Assembly (NCBI GenBank): GCA_030685015.1
Contig: JAUXWS010000082.1
Coordinates: 1-47,735 of the forward strand
DNA from: a bacterium
GTDB lineage: Bacteria > CAIWAD01
Direction of reading: 5' to 3'
DNA length: 47,735 nt
Shown here: in pieces, positions 1-7,718 of the stretch
Layout: each line of letters begins with the position of its first letter
Position numbering within the stretch: the stretch's first letter is position 1
The notes under the pieces: model-generated
The model's database searches: none
The model's input: only the letters and a program-made list of their open reading frames with translations
What the model was told of the DNA's origin: nothing
Position numbers and translations under genes: made by a program

Positions 1-891
1 CTGATAGCTGACATTTGCGACAAGGTATTCACTGCCGATCAGCCACACGACGTCTTAATGCCCCTTCGGGCCATTCAAGCTGATAGTCCCTGGGGATTTA
101 TCTTGCTCCCACTGGGAGCTTTCGTTGGGCATTTGTCTTAATGCCCCTTCGGGCCATTCAAGCTGATAGATCAATAGAATAAGCGGGAGCGACCCCGTGA
201 TACTAAGATTGATGTCTTAATGCCCCTTCGGGCCATTCAAGCTGATAGGGAAGATGCCCGTCAGCATGCTGGTGCGGCGCTCGGGCACGGGGGAGTCTTA
301 ATGCCCCTTCGGGCCATTCAAGCTGATAGGGAAAAGGAGGAATGATGAAGAAATTGTATGCAATCGTGCCGGCATGTCTTAATGCCCCTTCGGGCCATTC
401 AAGCTGATAGTCGGATTCCGCCCGTGTACGTCGGCACCTCGAAAGATGATGCTGAGGCGTCTTAATGCCCCTTCGGGCCATTCAAGCTGATAGGTGGCCA
501 AGTATGAAATCGTATCAGCTTGGTCAATTATTAGCTTGACGTCTTAATGCCCCTTCGGGCCATTCAAGCTGATAGTTGCGCGAGGTTGCTCGTGAGAAGC
601 GGCGCAGTCTCAAGCTCAAGCGTCTTAATGCCCCTTCGGGCCATTCAAGCTGATAGATGACAAACAAAAAGCTGGCAATCGAAATCCTTCGAGCCAGAAG
701 TCTTAATGCCCCTTCGGGCCATTCAAGCTGATAGCCACTTCACCGTGGAAGTCCAAGGCATCAACAAAACGCTCTCCGGTGTCTTAATGCCCCTTCGGGC
801 CATTCAAGCTGATAGGCGTCAACTGTATGACGCTTCTCGAGCGCATGGTCTACGGCGTCTTAATGCCCCTTCGGGCCATTCAAGCTGATAG
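1..891 (-). CRISPR. CRISPR array, 11 full 35-bp repeats plus a partial one
   Basis: Eleven apparently identical 35-bp repeats start at 52, 135, 214, 295, 376, 459, 541, 622, 700, 781 and 857, and the last 7 bases of a twelfth occupy 1-7, so the array continues leftward out of the window. Spacers are 41-48 bp (mean about 45), long for CRISPR. On the plus strand the repeat begins GTCTTAATGCCCC and ends CAAGCTGATAG, with a GCCC/GGGC stem inside. I infer transcription on the minus strand: the cas genes lie to the right and read toward the array, and the minus-strand repeat ends in ATTAAGAC, which resembles the usual 8-nt crRNA 5' handle (ATTGAAAC type). The leader would then be at 892 and beyond, and the newest spacer is 816-856. 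Open reading frames across the array are artefacts of repeat translation. Confidence 0.98.
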
Positions 892-1357
892 ATTCCCCGG
901 GCAAGGACTTCCGCCTTCCTCGTACAGCGTGGCGGCCACCCAGCGGGAAGAGCATATCATTCCCCATCAACACCTTCAAGGGGGCGGAGGGCGGATTGTC
1001 GCAGATCCCCAAAAAGGTGGTCGGAGACGGTGGCGGCAAAGGGGCGGATTCCCAGCTCATCCGGCTGTCAGGCATGGCTTTCCTCTTGTCGAAGATTGAC
1101 GCAATTGGGACGCGGCGGGTCGAACTGCGACAAGGTGGCACTTTTCGTACAGCGATCTCCTTGATGGACAAGGGCCGCTGCGGCCATGGGCCAAGGGATT
1201 GTCGAAGATGGGGCGGGCCGAGGCCGGGGCGCTACCATCTGCGACAATCTTCCACTGAACAGATGCAGCGATCTCGGAGCATGACTCTTTGTCCATCAAC
1301 AACATGGTGTCGCGCGGCCCTTGTCGCAGGGCTCCCCGCGCGCCCAGTCCAGATCCA
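892..1357 (-). promoter_or_regulatory. Probable CRISPR leader region with degenerate tandem repeats
   Basis: This 466-bp stretch between cas2 and the first repeat has no convincing gene and is where the leader should lie if the array is read leftward. It holds six copies of TTGTCG(C/A)AG or its complement at 996, 1086, 1125 (complement), 1199, 1239 (complement) and 1321. The pair 1086/1125 recurs at 1199/1239, each followed by CAGCGATCTC (1150 and 1266), so 1086-1198 and 1199-1310 look like diverged tandem copies of a unit of about 113 bp. TCGTACAGCG also occurs at 919 and 1145. An 11-bp inverted pair TTGATGGACAA / TTGTCCATCAA lies at 1160 and 1289. No promoter is assigned with confidence. 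Confidence 0.55.
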
Positions 1358-1627
1358 CTACAGCCTGATCATCGCCTCCCGGTAGGCGGGACCCGCGTCG
1401 CCGTCGGAGACAAGACGCCCATAGCAGGCCAAGCAGAGCGGGTAGTAGCGTACGCTGTCGCCGGGCTGGATGAGGCGGGCGAGGCGGCGGCGGACCTGGG
1501 CCAGGGCCTCGCCTTCCACCCGGCTTTCCCAGACTGATTTCTGCACTCGTCGTCCCACCCCAGCCAGGACCTTGACCACCCGCCGCCGCACCTGGGCGGA
1601 CTGGATGTCATAGCTGATGACCACCAT
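1358..1627 (-). CDS. cas2: CRISPR-associated endoribonuclease Cas2
   Basis: An 89-residue protein beginning MVVISYDI, the typical Cas2 first strand with the conserved Asp after the Tyr. It is of normal Cas2 length and has the expected basic helix (VRRRVVKVL) and a segment that resembles the mid-protein YVQKSVWE-type strand (RVQKSVWES). Cas2 dimers bridge two Cas1 dimers in the spacer-integration complex. The start at 1627 is preferred because the 14 residues encoded upstream in the same frame are Gly/Arg-rich and unlike the family. It starts about 50 bp after the stop of the RT-Cas1 gene and is last in the adaptation operon, reading toward the array. Confidence 0.93.
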   Translation of the reverse strand: MVVISYDIQSAQVRRRVVKVLAGVGRRVQKSVWESRVEGEALAQVRRRLARLIQPGDSVRYYPLCLACYGRLVSDGDAGPAYREAMIRL

Positions 1628-1679
1628 GTGGCCTCCCCTCCCCCATTTCCCGAAACTCCCTCGCCGCACCGGGCCACGT

Positions 1680-4280
1680 CTACCACTGGAAGGACCAGCT
1701 GCGGTAGGCGGATTCCTCCCCCAGCACCACCCGGGCCAGGTGCTTGGCCTGGAGGGCGGGGATCTCCCCCAGCAGCTCCTGCGCCGAACGATAGCGGGCG
1801 GGGGCCTGCCAGCGCTCGAGCAGGTTGGTGACGATCAAGCGCCGGCTGGCGTGGCAGAGCAGGCCGTCCTCCAGGCGCAGGGGCTCCTCCTTGGAGAAAA
1901 GGCTGAAGACCACCCGGTCCACCATGGGAGCGCGGAACTCCTCGATCAGATCGAAGCTGAGGGTGGGCTTGCCGCGCTGGTCCTCGTGCATGAAGCCGAC
2001 GCAGGGGTTGAGCCCCGCCTCCAGCACGGCGCGCCAGACGTGGTTGTAGAGGACGCCGTAGCCGTAGTTGAGGGCGCTGTTGACCAGGTCGCGCGCCCCG
2101 TGGCGCTTGCGGCCCGGAAAGTCCAGATCCTGGGGCAGGACCCAGCGCACGATGGACCAGTAGGCCTTGGCGGCCTGGGCCTCCTGGGCGCGCAGTTGTT
2201 CGCGGAAAGCGGCGGCGTCCAAGGTCGTGCGCTGCGGGTCCATCTCCTCCAGCCGCGCCAGCGCCCGGTCCAGCACCCGGTGTTGCTCCTTCCAGGCGGC
2301 GTTGAACAGGCATTGGCGCCGCCGGGACTTGCGGAAGTACTGCAGCAGCTTGCGCTGGTTGCCCACCTTGCCCAGCACCATCTCCCGCGCCACGGCCAGC
2401 CCCCCCGCTTTGTCGCGCAGCAGCTCCTGGGCGGCGCCGCAGCGCATGGCGGGCAGTTCCGGCCCGCTCAGGCGGCCGATCACCTGGCCGTGCGGCCCGC
2501 ACACCTCCAGGGGCAGCTTCGCCTCCAGGCAAGCCTGAAGGGCATGGCCGGTCACCGTGACGTTGCGCGTGAGCAGCCAGACGTGCTGCAGGTCACGCAA
2601 GGGCCACTGTCCCAGCTTCTCCTCCCCCACCGTCACCACCAGTCGCTCCCCCTGGCGGCGCAAGCAGGCCCCGGAGCGGCTCACCACCAGGGTCTGGCGG
2701 CCCAGGAAGAGGCGCTCCACCTTGCGCCGGCGGCGGGAGAGGCGGGCCTTGAGGCGACGGTCGCCGGGACTCGCCGCGGCGTTGGACGGGGCGGGCGGGA
2801 CCGCCTTCGACGGGCCGAGGGTGGCGGGCGACGAGGGTCCGGCCTCAGCGCCCGTGGCTTCGGCCTGGACCGCCGCCACCGACGGCGCGCCGGACTGGAC
2901 GTCTGGATCGGCGGGAGCCGCGGCCTGGGCCGGCTCCCTTGCATGGGCGGCGTCCGGCGTTGCCTCAACCGCCGCTTGGGTCGCCGCCTCCAGCTCCTGC
3001 CGCCACGGCGCGGGAGGACGCAAAGGGGCCGCGGGTCCACGGGCTTCGCCGGACTCCTCCTCCGGGCGCTCACCCCGGGGAAAGGGCAGATGGCGGTAGG
3101 CGGGGTCGGCCAGCTTCTCCAGCGGGAAGGCCAGGATGCGCCGCGCCCAGTCCTCCCGCTGCTCCCGGCGGGTGTGGTAGAGCAGCCAGGGGATGCGCTC
3201 CAGGATGGCGCGGTCATCCTTCTTGCGCCGGGCCGGATCGCGCCGGTACTGGGCCTGGAGAAAGGCGCCGATCTCGTTGCCCAGCACGCGGTCGTAGATG
3301 AAGAAGACGCCGGCGGGTTCCAGGAAGGCGTAGTGCTGATGCCAGGAGCGGAAGGAGGCGCGGGCTCGCCCGAGCAGGTCCTCCAGCCGGTGCGCCCCCT
3401 GCCGGAAGCCGTAGATGCTGCCCACCGCCTTGCTCACCTTCTTCTGGTCGATGCGACGGCGACGGCCCTGGAAGTAGACGCCCAGAAAAGTGAAGCCGGC
3501 GGCCAGGGGCGCCAACTCGCGCTTGCTCTCGTTCAGCGCCAGGCGGTAGTCCTCACGCAGCCAGCGCTCGGCCTGGCGCAGGGCCTCCTCGGCGCGGGGA
3601 CGTGTGGCGCAGAGCAGGATGAAGTCGTCGGCGTAGCGCACGTGGGTCAGACCGGCCTGCTCCAGGCGGTGGTCGAACTCGTTCAGGTAGAGATTGGCCA
3701 GCAGCGGGCTGACCACGCCACCCTGCTGCACGCCGGCCGGCGTCTCCGCCACCTGGGCGCGGTCCACCACCCCGATCCACAGCCACATGCGCAGCAGCTC
3801 CCGCAGCCAGGGGTCGGGGAAATGGCGGTCCACCTCGGCCAGCAGCCGGCCGTGGTCCAGGCTGTCGAAGAAATCCTTGATGTCGGCCGCGGCGATCCAG
3901 GTCAGGCCGCGCTGCAGCTCGTGCTCCACGCGGGCCAACGCCTTGCGGTGGCCCTTGTCCGGGCGGTAGGCGTAGCTGGCGGGATGGAAGACCTTTTCCA
4001 GCACCTGCTCCAACCGCGGCTTGACGGCCACCTGGGCCACCTTGTCGCGAATGGTGAGCAGGCCCAGTGGCCGGGTGCGGCCCTCCCCCTTGGGGATGCG
4101 CACGCGCAGGGCCGGGTCGGGCAAGTAGTGGCGGTGGTTGAGATCCTCCAGCAGCCCGGTCAGGTGCGACTCCAGGTCGGTTTGGAAGTCCTCCAGCTCG
4201 CGGCCGTCGAAACCGCCCGCCGCCCCCTTGCGCCGCACGCGCTCCCAAGCCTCGCGCAGATCGGGCAGGGTCCAGTCCAT
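1680..4280 (-). CDS. cas1: Reverse transcriptase-Cas1 fusion protein
   Basis: An 866-residue fusion. Residues about 1-400 are a group II intron-like reverse transcriptase: the first catalytic Asp in AADIKDFFDS (D133), QQGGVVSPLLANLYLNEF (185-202) and YADD (216-219). Residues about 405-510 are an Ala/Pro-rich low-complexity linker. Residues about 515-866 are Cas1, with the metal ligands apparently E700 (AQEAQAAKAYW), H765 (GFMHED) and D777/E780 (SFDLIEEF). Fusions of this kind let the adaptation complex capture spacers from RNA. No Cas6 domain is fused at the N-terminus, unlike some relatives. Start at 4280 is supported by GGAGGA about 8 bases upstream; the frame is open further upstream but lacks such a site. 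There is no maturase domain or intron structure, so it is not a free group II intron. Confidence 0.96.
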   Translation of the reverse strand: MDWTLPDLREAWERVRRKGAAGGFDGRELEDFQTDLESHLTGLLEDLNHRHYLPDPALRVRIPKGEGRTRPLGLLTIRDKVAQVAVKPRLEQVLEKVFHPASYAYRPDKGHRKALARVEHELQRGLTWIAAADIKDFFDSLDHGRLLAEVDRHFPDPWLRELLRMWLWIGVVDRAQVAETPAGVQQGGVVSPLLANLYLNEFDHRLEQAGLTHVRYADDFILLCATRPRAEEALRQAERWLREDYRLALNESKRELAPLAAGFTFLGVYFQGRRRRIDQKKVSKAVGSIYGFRQGAHRLEDLLGRARASFRSWHQHYAFLEPAGVFFIYDRVLGNEIGAFLQAQYRRDPARRKKDDRAILERIPWLLYHTRREQREDWARRILAFPLEKLADPAYRHLPFPRGERPEEESGEARGPAAPLRPPAPWRQELEAATQAAVEATPDAAHAREPAQAAAPADPDVQSGAPSVAAVQAEATGAEAGPSSPATLGPSKAVPPAPSNAAASPGDRRLKARLSRRRRKVERLFLGRQTLVVSRSGACLRRQGERLVVTVGEEKLGQWPLRDLQHVWLLTRNVTVTGHALQACLEAKLPLEVCGPHGQVIGRLSGPELPAMRCGAAQELLRDKAGGLAVAREMVLGKVGNQRKLLQYFRKSRRRQCLFNAAWKEQHRVLDRALARLEEMDPQRTTLDAAAFREQLRAQEAQAAKAYWSIVRWVLPQDLDFPGRKRHGARDLVNSALNYGYGVLYNHVWRAVLEAGLNPCVGFMHEDQRGKPTLSFDLIEEFRAPMVDRVVFSLFSKEEPLRLEDGLLCHASRRLIVTNLLERWQAPARYRSAQELLGEIPALQAKHLARVVLGEESAYRSWSFQW

Positions 4281-4447
4281 GGGTTGTTCCTCCGGCTGGA
4301 AGCGGTCCGGCCGGGGATGGGAACAAGCAGCCGCCATCGGAGAACCTCCGGCTGGCACCAGGCCGGCGCCGCAACATGGCGCACCTCAGGATGGCAGGTC
4401 GGAAGACGGGGCAGGCGAGGCGCGGGCCCGCCCCCTGCGGCGCTCCC

Positions 4448-4897
4448 CTACCATTTGTCCAGCCCCAGCTTGTGGTCGGCGCGGGCATAGTGCTCGGCGC
4501 TGACGTAGGAGCGCACCAGGGCGTAGGTGGCCGTCACCACCCCGGCGTCGTCGCCGTAGCCGACGATGGGGAGGAAGTCGGGAATCAGGTCCAGGGGCAT
4601 GACGAAGTAGGCCAGCGCCCCGGCCACGGCCGCCTTGACGGGCAGGGGCGTGGCGCCGTCGATCATGCAGTAGAACATGGCCACGGCGGTGCGGATGAAG
4701 GGCAGGATCTTGGCCAGGCGCCCCACCTTCTTCCAGAACCCCTTCTGGTCGAAGGTCCGGACGGTCTCCTCCGCCTGCCGGCGCGCCCGGACATTGCCAA
4801 GCGTTGGCAGCGCCTGGAGGTCCAGCGGGGCGTCGGGACAGGCGGCGGCGCCATGGCCGCGGCGGCGGCAGATGGGGCAGGCGGTGGTCGTGGACAT
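4448..4897 (-). CDS. DUF1232 membrane protein with N-terminal CCHC zinc knuckle (copy A)
   Basis: A 149-residue protein. Residues 7-20 read C-X2-C-X4-H-X4-C (CPICRRRGHGAAAC), the exact spacing of a retroviral-type zinc knuckle that usually binds single-stranded nucleic acid. The rest is a DUF1232 (YkvA-like) domain with the hallmark YFVMPLDLIPDFLPIVGYGD and one or two hydrophobic segments, so membrane association is likely. Start at 4897 is chosen because GGAAGGAG lies 6 bases upstream; an in-frame ATG at 4918 lacks a site. It is paralogous to the gene at 5135-5566 and lies directly upstream of RT-cas1 (167-bp gap), all on the same strand. Function is unknown; a link to CRISPR adaptation is inferred only from position and from the nucleic-acid-binding motif. 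Confidence 0.85.
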   Translation of the reverse strand: MSTTTACPICRRRGHGAAACPDAPLDLQALPTLGNVRARRQAEETVRTFDQKGFWKKVGRLAKILPFIRTAVAMFYCMIDGATPLPVKAAVAGALAYFVMPLDLIPDFLPIVGYGDDAGVVTATYALVRSYVSAEHYARADHKLGLDKW

Positions 4898-4979
4898 GGA
4901 GTGCTCCTTCCTTTTCATGGGCGCCGGGAGGTGGCGCCGGCCGCTCCGACGCCTTTCCTCTCCTCCACGGCTGCCTGGA

Positions 4980-5007
4980 CCAAGGGGCCGGCCCGCGGCC
5001 TTTTCAA
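4980..5007. repeat. 28-bp repeat between the DUF1232 paralogues, copy 1
   Basis: Begins CCAAGGGGC and ends GGCCTTTTCAA. It matches 5111-5138 at 24 of 28 positions. The second copy overlaps the stop codon of the upstream DUF1232 gene, so this copy may be the tail of a decayed third duplicate or a shared processing or termination signal. Confidence 0.6.
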
Positions 5008-5110
5008 GCCGGCGGGCCAGGGGCGCCGACCGGCCGAAACCGGCCGGCGCAACGCGGCCGCCGAACCACCAGCCCCCCCGGTCTGCCGGCCACGGCGCGC
5101 GTCATCCCAG

Positions 5111-5138
5111 CCAAGGGGCTGGACCCGGGCCTTTTCAA
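5111..5138. repeat. 28-bp repeat between the DUF1232 paralogues, copy 2
   Basis: Near-identical partner of 4980-5007, overlapping the end of the DUF1232 copy B gene. A weaker relative (CAAGGGGC ... TTTCAAC) lies at 5652-5679, upstream of copy B. Confidence 0.6.
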
Positions 5139-5566
5139 CGGTCATCCGCCGGGGCGGCGGGGCCCATCCCGCCCAGCCACTCGTCGGCCCGGGCAAAGTG
5201 GGCCTCCGTCAGGCTGGAGCGCACGGTCCACACCACGGCGGCCAGCACGGCGGCGTCATCGAGGAAGCCCAGCACGGGGATGAGGTCCGGCGCCATGTCC
5301 ACGGGCGAGATGAAGTAGCTGAGCGCGCCCGCCGCCGCGGCCTTCACCCAGAAAGGCGTGAGCGGATCCCGCATGCAATGGTAGAGGGCGACGGCGTCCC
5401 GCACGAAGGGCAGGCGGCCGGCCCAGCGCCTCAGCTTGGGCCAGAAGCCCCGCTCGACGCGGCGGATGCGCTCGCGGGCCTCCGCCTCGCTGACGTGCAG
5501 GCGGGCGCGGGGGCAGTCCAGGGTGGAGTGGCTGGTGGAGTGGCACAGGGCACAGGCGCTCTTCAT
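5135..5566 (-). CDS. DUF1232 membrane protein with N-terminal CCHC zinc knuckle (copy B)
   Basis: A 143-residue paralogue of the neighbouring downstream gene. The knuckle is at residues 5-18 (CALCHSTSHSTLDC), again C-X2-C-X4-H-X4-C, although the residues between the ligands differ from copy A, so the metal site has been conserved through divergence. The DUF1232 core reads YFISPVDMAPDLIPVLGFLD. A site AAGGA lies 8 bases before the ATG at 5566. It is the first gene of the presumed adaptation transcript (this gene, copy A, RT-cas1, cas2). Tandem duplication is evident from protein similarity and from shared flanking repeats. Role unknown. Confidence 0.84.
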   Translation of the reverse strand: MKSACALCHSTSHSTLDCPRARLHVSEAEARERIRRVERGFWPKLRRWAGRLPFVRDAVALYHCMRDPLTPFWVKAAAAGALSYFISPVDMAPDLIPVLGFLDDAAVLAAVVWTVRSSLTEAHFARADEWLGGMGPAAPADDR

Positions 5567-5692
5567 GGTCAGGTCCTTTCGGTTGCCGGAAGGGGTCGCG
5601 CCCTGGCGTCGCTACGGTGCGGCGGCGGGCGCGGTGGGCCTTCCTGCCCTGACAAGGGGCGGGTGGCGGGAATTTCAACGGGACGGCGGCAG

Positions 5693-5911
5693 CTAGTGGA
5701 CCGAATCACGCAATCTGGCGGATTCTGTTTGCTGATCCCGTTGTTCATCTACGAACTCAGTCCATGACGCAAACCCTGCGGGAAGCGCCCACGTCACCCA
5801 TTGCCGCGTTGCAGCCCCTTGACGTAGCACCGCTACGCCTGCGGGTCTGCGCCTTGCACTGAGCAACCTGAAGCGTCATCATCCATCATTTCACGTGATT
5901 CGGTCCACTAG
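5693..5911. mobile_element. Small non-autonomous inverted-repeat element (MITE-like)
   Basis: Bounded by an 18-bp perfect terminal inverted repeat: CTAGTGGACCGAATCACG at 5693-5710 and its complement at 5894-5911. The outermost CTAG is self-complementary and may be the target duplication (a YTAR-type target is known for IS5-like elements). The 219-bp element has no transposase gene. It marks the junction between GC-rich cas DNA and the AT-rich gene that follows. The rest of the 5567-5977 gap shows nothing else clear. Confidence 0.75.
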
Positions 5912-5977
5912 AATGGTAGTTTTTCATAGATGCTTTCCCAACATGCTTTCTTTCCATTTGTGCGCTCTCTATTAATG

Positions 5978-7684
5978 TCAATCCTTCTCAGTAATTTTCC
6001 GTGAACTTTTCTTCGTTAAAACTCCTTTTGCAATCGTAGAAACCCCCCTCACACCTCGTCCTAGTTCATCAATTTGTGCAATTACGGATTTTTCCTGCTT
6101 GTCTATGATATAAGTTTCATGTCTTTTATCATGATTTTTACCTCTCAATCTATCTATTTGCGCTTGTATTGTTCTTATTCGCGACTTTCCACTTACTTCG
6201 ACTAGCTTTATAATTACAGCGGATGTTATCATCCAGGCTATTGTTAATCCTATCATTTGGAAAGTTCTAACCCACATATTACCAGCACCTCTATCGATAT
6301 CTGGATCAGAAAGATAGGTTCTACAACCATCTACAAACATTACTACCAATAGAATCATAAATGGCCAATAGAGTATTATACCCAATATAGTCCAACCACC
6401 ATTTTTCCCTCTTCGGTTACTGTTTTTTCCAATTAGGCCTTCAATCGAGCTCATTTTATCTTCACATTTTTTTTCTTCAGCTTCACGATCTCTTATGTCA
6501 CATGCAATCCTTTCTTTCTCAGCTTCTAAAGATATTACACAATCATTCATTATATTAAAGTCTTTCGCATTTACTGAAATTTTTATTATCACCTTGGACA
6601 TAGAAACAATAATATCTATATCATTTGTTCTCTTCGCTTCATCAACATAACTAGATATCTCTTCTAATGATGCTTGAATAGCTTTCACCGCAGAAATTTT
6701 TGTTGGAATCTCCACAATGGAGACGCATAATGCCTTGAATTCATCTAGCTCATTTTCAATTCGTTGTACAAATTTCATGTAACAATCTCTAATTGAATTT
6801 TCAATACTACTAAATTCCGATCTGGTAATCATAAATCCTACCTTACTTGGATTTCGTTCAATCTCCACTCTAATCGCGTTAATCGCTTCATTAACCAAAT
6901 TATTCTTCAGTAAATAGTCGACATACTGCATTCTTCGGCTGAAGTTTAACTCCCTGTACTCAATAGCCGCTTTTGCAAACTTTAGAGCTAATTCAAAGTT
7001 TCCAATTGAATAATTAACTCTAGATATAGCCCATAGTGACTCATGCTTTTCATCTATACCGATTGATCCTCCTATCCTTAAAGACTTTTCAAAACTACTA
7101 ATAGCACCTTCTGCATTGCTCTGATGTATTCTAATCATCCCAATAGCGTAATATGCGTTATAATACGTAATATCGTATTCTAGCGCTTTTTCTATTCTCT
7201 TCTCCGCCTCATTAAATTCGTTTGCAGTTATAAGCACCAATGCTTGTCTTACCAATTGTGCAGCTTTATTACGTAGACTATCACGTTGCAGATCTCTCAT
7301 TTCCTTCAAAATGGTTGTCTGAGTTTTGTTTTCCCATACTATTAGAGATAATTCAGCAATTAATCTATCCCCCAAATCAAAAAGTGCTCTCTCAACCCTG
7401 TCACATGACTCTCCAATACTATTCGAAAGAGATTCCGCCAATCCATTAATGTTATCGACTACACCAATACTTAATTCGCTTAATTGAGCACGTACAAGTC
7501 CATCATAAAGTCTTTTACCAGAAGACATTTCCATTGCATTATTTATTACCGCTGTTTGATCTTTTAGTATTTTGATCAATTTGTTGTGCCTCGAAAGTCT
7601 GCTTGATTCCTCATGTTCAAAAATGTATGCAGCGCTTCCATATGTATATCTATCCATCAAGTTGATTTCATTATGATTGTTCAT
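5978..7684 (-). CDS. AT-rich TPR and transmembrane protein of unknown function
   Basis: A 568-residue protein in DNA visibly poorer in GC than everything around it, a strong sign of recent transfer. Residues about 1-140 are helical and Ser/Glu-rich. About 140-260 contain TPR-like repeats (for example a helix pair around EFNEAEKRIEKALEYD and NAEGAISSFEKSLRI). About 300-430 are predicted coiled coil. Two transmembrane segments follow (about 440-465, WTILGIILYWPFMILLVVMF, and about 480-505), then a basic helical tail. A weak AAGG site precedes the ATG at 7684. It splits the adaptation genes from the cmr operon. No enzymatic motif is visible. Membrane-anchored TPR proteins are frequent in defence islands, but no function is assigned. 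Confidence 0.85.
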   Translation of the reverse strand: MNNHNEINLMDRYTYGSAAYIFEHEESSRLSRHNKLIKILKDQTAVINNAMEMSSGKRLYDGLVRAQLSELSIGVVDNINGLAESLSNSIGESCDRVERALFDLGDRLIAELSLIVWENKTQTTILKEMRDLQRDSLRNKAAQLVRQALVLITANEFNEAEKRIEKALEYDITYYNAYYAIGMIRIHQSNAEGAISSFEKSLRIGGSIGIDEKHESLWAISRVNYSIGNFELALKFAKAAIEYRELNFSRRMQYVDYLLKNNLVNEAINAIRVEIERNPSKVGFMITRSEFSSIENSIRDCYMKFVQRIENELDEFKALCVSIVEIPTKISAVKAIQASLEEISSYVDEAKRTNDIDIIVSMSKVIIKISVNAKDFNIMNDCVISLEAEKERIACDIRDREAEEKKCEDKMSSIEGLIGKNSNRRGKNGGWTILGIILYWPFMILLVVMFVDGCRTYLSDPDIDRGAGNMWVRTFQMIGLTIAWMITSAVIIKLVEVSGKSRIRTIQAQIDRLRGKNHDKRHETYIIDKQEKSVIAQIDELGRGVRGVSTIAKGVLTKKSSRKITEKD

Positions 7685-7718
7685 AGCTTATGCCTTTCGT
7701 TTGCATAAGTCTGCAGGT

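Noticed and set aside
203-481. Open frame across the CRISPR array (repeating YQLEWPEGALR)
   Set aside because: It is translation of the CRISPR repeats on the minus strand.
1680-4280. Reverse transcriptase as part of a group II intron or retron
   Set aside because: It is fused in frame to Cas1, lacks maturase and endonuclease domains, and no intron or msr-msd structure is visible around it.
1617-4490. 957-residue plus-strand open frame opposite RT-cas1
   Set aside because: Long antisense frames are expected in GC-rich DNA; the minus-strand protein has full catalytic motifs, and this one is low-complexity without recognisable domains.
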